Shown here: positions 16,543 to 24,565 of the stretch, piece after piece
Layout: the number at the start of each line of letters is the position of its first letter
Position numbering within the stretch: the first letter of the stretch is position 1
Assembly (NCBI RefSeq): GCF_014490445.1
Contig: NZ_JACTUZ010000011.1
Location: 1-64,000, forward strand
Reading direction: 5' to 3'
Source of the DNA: Pseudoroseomonas ludipueritiae
GTDB lineage: Bacteria > Pseudomonadota > Alphaproteobacteria > Acetobacterales > Acetobacteraceae
DNA: 64,000 bases
Made by a program: the position numbers and the translations under genes
Notes under the pieces: model-generated
Told to the model about the DNA's origin: nothing
Seen by the model: the letters and a program-made list of their open reading frames with translations, nothing else
The model's database searches: none

Positions 16543-17256
16543 TCAGCTGTTGCCGAACAGCCGCTTGAAGCCTTCGGTCACGCGCTTGACGTATTCCGGC
16601 TCCCGGGTGCGCCAGTAGCGCGGGTCGCGCATCATCTTGCGTAGCGCCTGCTCATCCACGCCGCCGGCGGGCTCGGCCTCGCGCGCCAGACTGGGTTCGG
16701 CCTTGGCCATCATGCCATGCAACGCCAGCACGCCCTCGGCGGTGGTGGAGAGCGCCTCGAAGGCACCCGGCGGCAGATTGGCACGGCCCCAGGCGGCGAT
16801 CTGCGGCGCCAGGCGCTTGAACTGCGCCTCGCCGCCCAGCGCCTCGGCCAGCTTGGCGCGCTGCTTCTCGGCCTCGTAATCGGCGGCGGCCTCGGCGATC
16901 AGCGGCAGCAGGCGCTCGGCGGCCAGGTCATAGACCAGCTGCACCTGGGCGCAGGTGAAGCCCGCCTCATGCAGCCGCTTGTTGATCTCCGCATCCGGGC
17001 CGCAGAGGTCGTGCTTTGCTTCGACGCTGTATTCCTCATACGAGTCCGGCACGCCGATGGCGCGGCGGAAGCGCTGCTTCTCCTCCTCCGGCGCATCCGG
17101 CGCGGGCGGGGCGAAGCGCTGGGACATGCGCTTCTCCAATTCCTTGTAGGATTTCAGCAGCGCATCGACGCGCAGCGCGCCGGCCTCGTCCCGGAACTTC
17201 TCCGGCACATCCTCAGGCGCGTCCGGCGCCGCGGCTTCGAGCAGGTTCTCGGACAT
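16543..17256 (-). CDS. Phage scaffolding/assembly protein (gp9-like)
   Basis: A 237-residue, charged, helical protein. Signals are PEKFRDEAGALRVDALLKSY in the N-terminal region, EKRMSQR, IGVPDSYEEYSV, and the basic C-terminal tail YVKRVTEGFKRLFGN, matching podoviral scaffold/assembly proteins whose basic C-terminus binds capsid. ATG 17256 has GAGGAG 11 nt upstream; a GTG at 17268 overlapping the portal stop lacks a spacer. It lies between portal and capsid, as in T7. Confidence 0.82.
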   Translation of the reverse strand: MSENLLEAAAPDAPEDVPEKFRDEAGALRVDALLKSYKELEKRMSQRFAPPAPDAPEEEKQRFRRAIGVPDSYEEYSVEAKHDLCGPDAEINKRLHEAGFTCAQVQLVYDLAAERLLPLIAEAAADYEAEKQRAKLAEALGGEAQFKRLAPQIAAWGRANLPPGAFEALSTTAEGVLALHGMMAKAEPSLAREAEPAGGVDEQALRKMMRDPRYWRTREPEYVKRVTEGFKRLFGNS

Positions 17257-17264
17257 GCGGGCAG

Positions 17265-18710
17265 TCACTCCTCGGTGGGGGCGATGGGGGTCAGGAGCCC
17301 GGCCGGCGCGGCCAGCGCGCGGGCCAGGTGTCGGGTGGCGGCGGTGATGTCGATCTGCTTCACCGCCTCGGCGCCGAGCGCGGAGGCCGCCTGCAGGAAC
17401 AACAGCGTATTCGCCGCATCGGCGCGGCCCTGCACACGGGCCAGCGGCGACTGGTAGGTCAATCGCACCTCGCGCCCGTCCAGCAGCATCGGCGGCACCT
17501 CGCCGCGCCGGCGCAGGATGGAAAGGCAGCGCGCCACCAGCGGCGAGAGCAGTTCCGATTGCAGTCGGCCATAGGTCGCACCCAGCAGACGCGCGGTCTG
17601 GGCGGAACGTTCCAGCACCTCGGTCGCCGTCATGCGGGCGTCCTGCGGCGCGGAAAGCCGGTCGGCCAGAAGTGCCGCGCGGATGCGGCGGCGCTGGTCC
17701 TCCAGCACCAGTTGCGAGACATCGAAATTCCCTGGCGCCGCCAGCGGCGTCAGGCCGGAGGAACCCGGCGCCTTCGGGATGATGGCACCCGGCACCAGCC
17801 GCACCGTGGCCGGGTTCAGCACGCCATCATCCTCGGCCTGCCAGATACCGGTGGCGGCGATGGAGGCATTCTTCAGCACCAGCTCCACCACCTTATTGGC
17901 GGTGCGGATATCCGGCAGCGTCTTCATCACCGGGCCGCGGCCATAGGTCTCGCCTGGCGCCTTCAGCCATCGGAAGGCGATGAAGGGGCTGTCCGCAAAA
18001 CGCCCGGTGGCCAGCGGCACGGCGCGGCCGTCATGGTCCAGCACGGCGAGATAGCCGCAGCCGCCATGCCCATCCGGCCAGACCGCCTCCACCACCCGGA
18101 AGCGCACGGGCGCATCGCCCTCCTCCTCCGGCCCCAGCCCGGCGGGCAGGATGGCGGTGGGGTAGCGGCGGGCGATGGCACCAGCCTCCAGCATCGTGGC
18201 GCGATAGACCGTATCCAGCCGGCCACCGGCACCTTCCTCCAGCACCGCCTGGGTCAGCGGCACGGCGGTGAAGCGCAGCGCGCTGCTCTCGCCTGGCGGC
18301 GCCTCCTCCACCAGCAGCACGCCGGTGCCGGCGACCACCAGGTCCAGAAAGGCCTGGTGCATCTCCAGCGCGAAGTTGGAGCGGTCCAGGTGCCCCTGCA
18401 GCACTTCCGCCGCCTCTTCCAATGCCGCAGCGGCGGCAGCGGCATCCGGCCCCTCCTCCAGTGCCCGACTCGGCGCCAGGCCGAACCAGCGAGACCAGGG
18501 CGGCGTCAGCTCGGCCAGCAGGCTGGCGGAGAGCTGCTCGGCGGCATCGGCGGCCGTCGCATCATAGAGCATCGGGCCGCCGCTGCCCGGAGTCGTGGCC
18601 AGCACATGGTCGTAGCATTCGCGCCAGACGGCCTCCCAGGGGCGGCGGCGCTCCAGCGCGGCGGCATGGCGGGCCAGCACCGCCTCCGGCGTCATCTCGT
18701 TGCGGGGCAT
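17265..18710 (-). CDS. Head-tail connector (portal) protein, T7 gp8-like
   Basis: A 481-residue portal of the podoviral connector family: RRRPWEAVWRECYDHVLA near the N-terminus, QLSASLLAELTPPWSRWFGL, then GRGPVMKTLPDIRTANKVVE in the stem region and MTATEVLERSAQTARLLGAT near the C-terminus. It forms the dodecameric ring through which DNA is packaged. Length is near T7 gp8 (536). It follows the small 18714-18950 gene by 3 bp. Confidence 0.88.
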   Translation of the reverse strand: MPRNEMTPEAVLARHAAALERRRPWEAVWRECYDHVLATTPGSGGPMLYDATAADAAEQLSASLLAELTPPWSRWFGLAPSRALEEGPDAAAAAAALEEAAEVLQGHLDRSNFALEMHQAFLDLVVAGTGVLLVEEAPPGESSALRFTAVPLTQAVLEEGAGGRLDTVYRATMLEAGAIARRYPTAILPAGLGPEEEGDAPVRFRVVEAVWPDGHGGCGYLAVLDHDGRAVPLATGRFADSPFIAFRWLKAPGETYGRGPVMKTLPDIRTANKVVELVLKNASIAATGIWQAEDDGVLNPATVRLVPGAIIPKAPGSSGLTPLAAPGNFDVSQLVLEDQRRRIRAALLADRLSAPQDARMTATEVLERSAQTARLLGATYGRLQSELLSPLVARCLSILRRRGEVPPMLLDGREVRLTYQSPLARVQGRADAANTLLFLQAASALGAEAVKQIDITAATRHLARALAAPAGLLTPIAPTEE

Positions 18711-18713
18711 CGG

Positions 18714-18950
18714 TTACTCCCCCAGCAGGGTTTTGCGGGCGCTGGCGGCGGGGCGCGGTGCCTCGCCCAGAACGCCGCGATCGGAGGTGGCGATGGTGCC
18801 GGCCAGGCCGCGCCGCGCGCGCTCCTGGTTCTCCACGCGCGCCGCCTGGGCGGTGGCCGCTACCTCGGCCGCGTTCACGGCGGGGGCAACGGCGGCGGGC
18901 TGGGATGCGGTCACCACCACCGGCTTCGGGGCTTTCATCAGGCCACCCAT
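18714..18950 (-). CDS. Small phage protein upstream of portal
   Basis: A 78-residue protein starting MGGLMKAPKPVVV, Ala-rich in the middle, and ending with RRGLAGTIATSDRGVLGE ... KTLLGE. Proteins with this start and this ending commonly lie just before podoviral portals; the function is not known. ATG 18950 has AAGGAG 11 nt upstream; ATG 18938 (MKAPKP) is an alternative. It is the first gene after a strong terminator. Confidence 0.7.
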   Translation of the reverse strand: MGGLMKAPKPVVVTASQPAAVAPAVNAAEVAATAQAARVENQERARRGLAGTIATSDRGVLGEAPRPAASARKTLLGE

Positions 18951-18989
18951 GCGCGTGCGGACTCCTTGTGGCTGCGGCAGGAACCCGTC

Positions 18990-19033
18990 CAAAAAGAAAC
19001 GGGCCCGCGCCAGGGGATCGGCGCGGGCCCGTT
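18990..19033 (-). terminator. Strong intrinsic terminator ahead of the structural genes
   Basis: AACGGGCCCGCGCC (18998-19011) and GGCGCGGGCCCGTT (19020-19033) form a perfect 14-bp stem with an 8-nt loop, followed on the minus strand by TCTTTTT. It separates the first two cassette genes from the portal operon, leaving only about 40 bp before the next gene. Confidence 0.85.
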
Positions 19034-19092
19034 CAAGTTCGGGATCGGGAGGAAAGTCAGCGGGCGCAGCTCGCCCGTTGACAAGGATGGTT

Positions 19093-19668
19093 CTACAGGA
19101 CGAAATTCCTTTCGTCAAGAATTTTTTCCGAACCGTCGAGCGATTTCTCCAGAGCACGGAACAGCCCGCGCGGCGTCATCGCGAAAGGCGCACCCTTGCC
19201 CAGCAGCGCACGGCAGACGGCGACGCAGGAATAAGGCGAAAGCGCCGGCAGCCAGCCGCAATGCGGCGTGCCTGGCGTGAAAGGCCCCAGCACCACCAGC
19301 CCGGCGCGGCGATAGAATCCCGGCAGGTCGAAACCCGGCACCAGCACCGGCCGCGCCACCAGCAACCGGCCGGAGAGCGGCTCCACCACCGTCCAGCCCT
19401 GCGCATCCTCCACCGCCGCGAAGCAATGGCGGAAGCCCGGCCGCAGCAGCCGCAGCCACAGTCGGTCCGCCCGCCCGCCAAAGCCGATCCACACCCGCTG
19501 CGCTCCTTCCGCCAGGGCATGACGGTGCGAAGCCCGAATCGGCTCCGCCGCACCCCCTTCCAGGGATGCGGCGTGTTGCTCCACAGGCACCCTGGCCAGC
19601 GGCGCAGGTGCGACCCGCCCCCGCCGCCGTGCTGGTGCCGGCTTGCGTGCCAGCACCTTCCGCCTCAC
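19093..19668 (-). CDS. Phage-associated protein, possible permuted papain-like fold
   Basis: 191 residues. After a basic N-terminus the core reads RVWIGFGGRADRLWLRLLRP, then GFRHCFAAVE, and later PYSCVAVCRALLG. Relatives are frequent in alphaproteobacterial prophages. A His followed about 80 residues later by a Cys that starts a helix is the order of permuted NlpC/P60-like enzymes; this is my inference. GTG 19668 overlaps the upstream stop (GTGA), coupling it to the 148-residue gene. It ends just before the strong terminator. Confidence 0.7.
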   Translation of the reverse strand: MRRKVLARKPAPARRRGRVAPAPLARVPVEQHAASLEGGAAEPIRASHRHALAEGAQRVWIGFGGRADRLWLRLLRPGFRHCFAAVEDAQGWTVVEPLSGRLLVARPVLVPGFDLPGFYRRAGLVVLGPFTPGTPHCGWLPALSPYSCVAVCRALLGKGAPFAMTPRGLFRALEKSLDGSEKILDERNFVL

Positions 19669-20111
19669 GCGCCACCCTCCACCGGGCAGCGGGCCGCCAG
19701 CTCCACCACCTCGGCCATGCCGCTGGGACGCGCGCCGCCCGCCACGATACCCTTCATCCGCAGCGGCCAGTCCAGGCGCTGCATCGCCTCGTTCCAGATC
19801 CGCCAGTCGTTCTTCTCGCCCAGGTGGCGCGGGTCCGGCGCCATGCCCCGCTCGCCCCAGATCCGCATGATGCGGGCATGCACCAGGTCGATTCGCCGCT
19901 GGCGGTAGAGGCGGTCCAGGCACTTGACCACGTCATCCGGCTCGCAGGGGCGCTGCTTGCTGCCGGCGCCGGCCACGATGCGCGCGCCTTCGCGGCGGGC
20001 GACCAGGGCGGACATGGTCCAGATCCAGGCTTCCTCGGCGGAGAGGAAGGGTTCGGCCTTGGACATCGAGGAGAGAACCGGGGTGGAGTTGGTGCGAAGG
20101 GCGGCGGGCAT
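19665..20111 (-). CDS. Hypothetical phage-associated protein, first gene of the cassette
   Basis: 148 residues. Recognisable stretches are EAWIWTMSALVARREGARIV, CEPDDVVKCLDRLYRQRRID and AMQRLDWPLRMKGIVAGG. It has helical character and may bind DNA, but no family can be named. ATG 20111 has AAAGGA about 9 nt upstream. The SOS box at 20140-20154 lies in its leader, so this gene would be the first to respond to DNA damage. It overlaps the following 191-residue gene. Confidence 0.7.
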   Translation of the reverse strand: MPAALRTNSTPVLSSMSKAEPFLSAEEAWIWTMSALVARREGARIVAGAGSKQRPCEPDDVVKCLDRLYRQRRIDLVHARIMRIWGERGMAPDPRHLGEKNDWRIWNEAMQRLDWPLRMKGIVAGGARPSGMAEVVELAARCPVEGGA

Positions 20112-20139
20112 CAGGGTGTGTCCTTTCCTACCTGAACGT

Positions 20140-20154
20140 GAACACAACAGGAAC
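20140..20154 (-). promoter_or_regulatory. SOS (LexA) box upstream of phage cassette
   Basis: On the minus strand it reads GTTCCTGTTGTGTTC, i.e. GTTC-N7-GTTC, the alphaproteobacterial LexA site. It lies 29 bp before the ATG of the first cassette gene and just downstream of a TTGACG -35-like hexamer at 20176-20181, so LexA bound here would block the promoter. Confidence 0.7.
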
Positions 20155-20251
20155 ATCAAACGTTTCGCACCTAGGCGTCAACACCTATCTGTGATCACTT
20201 TCCTAGGATTGTCGTCTTGCCACAACCCCCGGCCTTTAGGATGATAGGCTT
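20155..20251. promoter_or_regulatory. Divergent control region between cassette and S24 regulator
   Basis: About 100 bp between the SOS box and the regulator start. It holds a TTGACG -35-like hexamer facing the cassette (20176-20181), two CCTAGG palindromes (20170-20175, 20202-20207) and GTGATCAC (20191-20198). The palindromes are candidate operators for the adjacent S24 protein. No clean -10 for the plus-strand gene is visible. Confidence 0.45.
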
Positions 20252-20899
20252 ATGCGTCATGACGACATCTGGCGGGCGATCGACGCCCTGGCGGCCGAGC
20301 ACGGGCTCTCCGCTTCCGGCCTCGCACGCCGCGCGGGGCTGGACCCCACAGCCTTCAATCCTTCCAAGCGAATCGGCGCCGATGGCCGGCCGCGCTGGCC
20401 CTCCACCGAAAGCATCGCCAAGATCCTGGAAGCCACCGGCACGGAGATGGAAAGCTTCGCCGGCCTGGTGACCGGCGCGCCGACGCTGCACAACAGCAGC
20501 CGCCCGAATCCGGGCCGCCGCATCCCGCTGCTCGGCCTCGCCCAGGCGGGCAGCGAGGGCTATTTCGGCGATGGCGGCTATCCCGTCGGCGCCGGCTGGG
20601 ACGAGATCAGCACGCCCGAACTCTCCGACCCCAATGCCTACGCACTGGAAATCTCCGGCGACAGCATGGAGCCGGTGTTCCGGGACGGGGATACCATCAT
20701 CGTCTCGCCCAATTCACCCGTGCGGCGGGGAGACCGGGTGGTGGTGCGCACGGCACGGGGCGAGGTGATGGCCAAGGAGCTGCTGCGCCAGTCGGCGCGG
20801 CGAATCGAGCTGGCCAGCCTGAACCCGGCCCATCCCAACTACAGCTTCGACCTCTCCGAGATCGCCTGGATGCACCGCATCCTCTGGGCCAGCCAGTAA
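20252..20899 (+). CDS. S24-family (LexA/CI-like) transcriptional regulator
   Basis: A 215-residue protein with an N-terminal helix-turn-helix (ALAAEHGLSASGLARRAGLD, RWPSTESIAKILEATG) and a C-terminal S24 peptidase domain: nucleophile Ser in SGDSMEPVF and Lys in EVMAKELLR. LAQAGSEGY holds an Ala-Gly that could be the self-cleavage site. Close relatives are chromosomal in many alphaproteobacteria, so it may be a host gene, but its divergent position makes it a candidate repressor of the phage cassette. Start ATG has TTTAGGA about 10 nt upstream. Confidence 0.85.
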   Translation: MRHDDIWRAIDALAAEHGLSASGLARRAGLDPTAFNPSKRIGADGRPRWPSTESIAKILEATGTEMESFAGLVTGAPTLHNSSRPNPGRRIPLLGLAQAGSEGYFGDGGYPVGAGWDEISTPELSDPNAYALEISGDSMEPVFRDGDTIIVSPNSPVRRGDRVVVRTARGEVMAKELLRQSARRIELASLNPAHPNYSFDLSEIAWMHRILWASQ

Positions 20900-20911
20900 G
20901 GGCGCGGGGCC

Positions 20912-22825
20912 TCAGCCCCGCTCCATCTGCTTCAGCAGCACGCTAGGGTCACCTTCGCTGTCGGCGGCCAGGAAGCTGCCATCCGGCAGCGCCACCGCTG
21001 CCAGCCCTGTATCCTCATAAGCCCGCAACATGGTGCGACCGACACGCCAGAAGGCGTGGCTGACGCCATTGCGCTCGCAGATATCGCGGAAGCGCCAGAG
21101 CGCGGTGATGCGCGCCTGCTCCTCCCCCGCCGGGTCGCCGAGCCCGATCCACGTGTCCGGCAGCTTGCGGAAGGCAAAGCCGGCGCCCTCGACCAGGATG
21201 GCGCCATCGGCCTCCTCCGGCACGGTGGCACCCAATGCCTTCAGCCGGGCACGCGCCGCCTCGTCGTAAGGCGCGGCAACGAGGCGGGAAGGACGCAGCA
21301 GCCGGAACACCGCCACCAGCAGCAGCACCCCCGCGACCCCCACCGCCAGCCGCAGCGAGGCCGGCGTATCGGAGGAAAAGGGCACCATCCACCAGGGATC
21401 TTCGGTCACCGGCCCGCTCCAGGCGATGCTGGCGAGCAGCAGGGCGCAGAGCAGGCTCGCCGTCAGCGAGATGACAGTGCTGAAGGACAGCGGCTCCCCC
21501 GTCAGCCGGGCATCGCGATAGAAGGTGCTGCGCATGCCGGCCAGCAACCCTGCCGGCAGCAGGAAGATCACCACCAGCCACCAGGGCTCACCCTTCAGCG
21601 CCACCGCCGCCGCCCCCAGCAGCAACAGCACGATGCCGCCGATGCGGGCGATCCGCAGCCGCCGCAGCATGCCATAGGCCATGACCAGTAGCAGGGAGCC
21701 GATGACGGAGGCGGCGAAATGCCCGGCCAGCGCCGCCCACTCCCCCGCCCATTCCGCCAGCCAGGTGCCATGGGAAGGCAGCGCGCCGATAAAGAGCAGC
21801 GCCACGCCCATGACGGCGGAAAGGCCGGAGAGTGCCGGCCCCTCCAGCGAATCCGCCACCCGCGCCTCGGTGCCCAAGCTACCCAGCAGGTGGCGGCGCT
21901 GGCTCAGCTCGAAGCCGGCGAAGAGCGCGCCGGCGATGAAGAGCGGCACGATGTAGTAGTAGAGCCGGAACAGGAAGAGCGCGCCGATCACCTGCGGCGC
22001 CGGCACATAGGGCTGCAGCGCCAGCAGGATCACGGTATCAAAGACGCCGAGCCCGCCCGGCACATTCGCCGCCAGCCCCGCCGAATAGGCGGCGAGGTAG
22101 ATGCCCAGGAAGCGGACAAAGGTCAGCCCCTCCGCCGGCGGCAGCAGCACATAGAAGATCATGGTGGTGACCACGACATCCACCACTGCCAGCGTCGTCT
22201 GCATCAGGGCCATGCGGAAGCCCGGCAGGTCGATCTTGTGGCCGAAGATGGTGAAATGCGGCAGCACGCGGGAGAGCACGAGATAGGCGCCCACCACCGC
22301 CAGCAGCGCCACGCCAATGCCTTGCATGGCCCAATGCGGCATGTTGTCGCGGAACCAGGGCAGGATCTCTGGCTCCAGGACCAGCACGGCGCCGCCCAGC
22401 GCCATGCCGCCCAGGCCGAAGGTCAGGCTGGTGAAGGCGATGACCTTGGCGATCTCAACCGCCGTCAGCCCCCAGGCGGCATAGAAGCGGTATCGCACCG
22501 CGGCGCCGGAGACAGCCGCGACCCCCAGGTTATGGGCCAGGGTATAGGCGCAGAAGGAGGCCAGCGAGGTCCGCAGGTAGCTGACCGGCTTGCCGGCATA
22601 GACCGAGCCCAGCCGGTCGTAGACCGTCAGCACCCCATAGGCCAGCAGCGTCCATCCACCGGCGATCCAGAGCGCGCTGCCCGGCACAGCCCCCACGGCC
22701 GACAGGATGTCGGCCATGGACAGGTCGCGGAATTCCTTCTGGACGACATAGATGGCGCCGGCCAGCAGCAGCAGGCCGAAGGCTGTGGGCCCATGGCGCC
22801 GCAGCAGGGCCAGCACCGGTCTCAC
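20912..22825 (-). CDS. MprF-like membrane protein with shortened DUF2156 domain
   Basis: 637 residues. The first about 500 form 12-14 membrane segments of the lysylphosphatidylglycerol synthase/flippase family (YTLAHNLGVAAVSGAAVRYR, NVPGGLGVFDTVIL). The cytoplasmic part begins as DUF2156 (GFAFRKLPDTWIGLGDPAGEE, WRFRDICERNGVSHAFWRVG) but stops after about 130 residues, where full MprF enzymes (about 850 aa) continue with the second acyltransferase half. GTG 22825 overlaps the lysS stop (GTGA). A flippase or a partner-dependent synthase are both possible. Confidence 0.8.
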   Translation of the reverse strand: MRPVLALLRRHGPTAFGLLLLAGAIYVVQKEFRDLSMADILSAVGAVPGSALWIAGGWTLLAYGVLTVYDRLGSVYAGKPVSYLRTSLASFCAYTLAHNLGVAAVSGAAVRYRFYAAWGLTAVEIAKVIAFTSLTFGLGGMALGGAVLVLEPEILPWFRDNMPHWAMQGIGVALLAVVGAYLVLSRVLPHFTIFGHKIDLPGFRMALMQTTLAVVDVVVTTMIFYVLLPPAEGLTFVRFLGIYLAAYSAGLAANVPGGLGVFDTVILLALQPYVPAPQVIGALFLFRLYYYIVPLFIAGALFAGFELSQRRHLLGSLGTEARVADSLEGPALSGLSAVMGVALLFIGALPSHGTWLAEWAGEWAALAGHFAASVIGSLLLVMAYGMLRRLRIARIGGIVLLLLGAAAVALKGEPWWLVVIFLLPAGLLAGMRSTFYRDARLTGEPLSFSTVISLTASLLCALLLASIAWSGPVTEDPWWMVPFSSDTPASLRLAVGVAGVLLLVAVFRLLRPSRLVAAPYDEAARARLKALGATVPEEADGAILVEGAGFAFRKLPDTWIGLGDPAGEEQARITALWRFRDICERNGVSHAFWRVGRTMLRAYEDTGLAAVALPDGSFLAADSEGDPSVLLKQMERG

Positions 22826-24468
22826 GCCTGGCCGGCCTCAGCGGATTCCGGCTCGGCAGGGCGGGCCAGGGCCTCCTCCACCAGCCGGATCGTTTCCGGG
22901 ATGCCATAGGCGGCGGCGACGGAGCCGAAGCGCGGCCCCTGGTCCGTGCCCACCAGCACCTGGTACAGCGCGCTGAACCAGCCGCGGTTCACGCCCGGCC
23001 GCCCGCCATCCTTGGCCGGCACCAGGAAGGGCTCTCGCCGCCCGGCGTCATAGACCAGGGTCTGGATGAACTCGGCCTGGGTCAGCCCCGGCGGCATGGC
23101 CTCGATCTCCGCCTGATGCTGCTTCAGCAGCTCCACCAGCGCCTCAAAGGCCGGCCGTTCCTCCGGCGTCGGCGCGCGCGGGCGCAGGCCGGGCAGGATG
23201 AAGTCGCGGGAATAAGCGACGGCATATTCCACCAGTTGCGCCAGCAGCGGCTGGTTCTCCGGCGTCGCCTCGGGCGCGTAGTTGCGCACGAACTTCCACA
23301 GCCGCTCCGGCGTATCCGCCGCCGAGACGGTGACGAGGTTCAGCAGCATACCGAAGGTCAGTGGCGGCTCGGGCGTATTGGGCGCCTCGCCGCCATGGAT
23401 GTGCCAATCCGGGTTGGCCGGGTCCAGGCCGGCGCGCAGCTTCTCCCGCTGCTGCAGGTATTCGTCCGTCGCGCGCGGGATAACATCGAAATGCAACCGC
23501 TTGGCGCGCCCGGGCTGGCCGTACATGAAATAGGCCAGGCTCTCGGGTGGCGCGTAGCGCAGCCATTCCTCGATGGTCAGGCCATTGCCCTTGGACTTCG
23601 AGATCTTCTGGCCATTGGCATCCAGGAAGAGCTCATAGGTCATGCTGACCGGCGGCTCGGCCCCCAGCACGCGGCAGATCTGGGAGGACAGCTTGACGCT
23701 GTCGATCAGGTCCTTGCCCGACATCTCGTAATCGACGCCGAGGGCGAACCAGCGCATGGCCCAGTCCGCCTTCCACTGCGCCTTGACGTGGCCGCCGGTC
23801 ACCGGCGTCTCGAAGCGCTCTCCCGTCTCGGGGTCGCGCCAGACCACGGTGCCGTCCTGCGGCCGGGTCTCCTCCATCGGCACCTGCATCACCACGCCGG
23901 TCTTCGGGTGCACCGGCAGGAAGGGCGAATAGGTGGCGCGGCGGTCCGGGCCGAGGGTCGGCAGGATCACCTGCCGCACTTCCTCATGCGCCTCCAGCAT
24001 CCGCATCAGCGCGGCGTCGAAGCGGCCGGACTTGTAGTAGTCGGTGGCGGAGGCGAATTCGTATTCGAAGCCGAAGGCATCCAGGAAGCTGCGCAGCCGC
24101 GCGTTGTTATGGGCGCCAAAGCTGTCATGGGTGCCGAAGGGGTCCGGCACGGCGGTCAGGCTCTTGCCCAGGTGCTGCCGCAGCAGGTCGCCGTTCGGCA
24201 CATTGTCCGGCACCTTGCGCAGCCCGTCCATGTCGTCCGAGAAGGCCAACAGCTTGGAGGGCAGCCCGGTCAGGCGCGTGAAGGCATTGCGCACCCAGGT
24301 GGTGCGGGCCACCTCGCCGAAGGTGCCGATATGGGGCAGGCCCGAGGGGCCGTAGCCCGTCTCGAACAGCGCCGTTTTTTTCCCCGACGCGGCCAGTCGA
24401 TCGGCGACCTTGGCGGCTTCCTCGAAGGGCCAGGCCTTGATGGTACGGAGCGTGGGATCGGCGGTCAT
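22822..24468 (-). CDS. lysS: Lysyl-tRNA synthetase, class I
   Basis: A 548-residue class I enzyme, found in archaea and most alphaproteobacteria, that charges tRNA-Lys. HIGH motif is PSGLPHIGTFGE, KMSKS is KISKSKGNGL, and the family's SSQICRVLG and TYELFLDANGQ segments are present. It is followed with a 4-bp overlap by the MprF-like gene, whose family uses lysyl-tRNA as donor, so the product and its consumer appear translationally coupled. Confidence 0.95.
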   Translation of the reverse strand: MTADPTLRTIKAWPFEEAAKVADRLAASGKKTALFETGYGPSGLPHIGTFGEVARTTWVRNAFTRLTGLPSKLLAFSDDMDGLRKVPDNVPNGDLLRQHLGKSLTAVPDPFGTHDSFGAHNNARLRSFLDAFGFEYEFASATDYYKSGRFDAALMRMLEAHEEVRQVILPTLGPDRRATYSPFLPVHPKTGVVMQVPMEETRPQDGTVVWRDPETGERFETPVTGGHVKAQWKADWAMRWFALGVDYEMSGKDLIDSVKLSSQICRVLGAEPPVSMTYELFLDANGQKISKSKGNGLTIEEWLRYAPPESLAYFMYGQPGRAKRLHFDVIPRATDEYLQQREKLRAGLDPANPDWHIHGGEAPNTPEPPLTFGMLLNLVTVSAADTPERLWKFVRNYAPEATPENQPLLAQLVEYAVAYSRDFILPGLRPRAPTPEERPAFEALVELLKQHQAEIEAMPPGLTQAEFIQTLVYDAGRREPFLVPAKDGGRPGVNRGWFSALYQVLVGTDQGPRFGSVAAAYGIPETIRLVEEALARPAEPESAEAGQA

Positions 24469-24565
24469 GCCCGCCCCATGCCAGGGCGAAGGCTGGTGGT
24501 CAACGCACGCATTCCGCAGGTCCGCTCATCATGGCTTCGTTCGCCTTTTGCCCCTAGGATACGGC

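Noticed and set aside
19099-19132. Plus-strand hairpin GACGAAA-TTCC-TTTCGTC followed by a T-run
   Set aside because: It lies inside the coding end of the 191-residue gene and no plus-strand transcript is expected to need a terminator there.
17016-19280. Plus-strand frame of about 750 codons over the portal region
   Set aside because: Antisense to portal and neighbouring phage genes; no motifs.
5126-20251. Prophage attachment sites, integrase or tRNA target at the cassette edges
   Set aside because: No direct repeat flanking the cassette, no integrase motif and no tRNA were seen by eye; a short att core could be missed.
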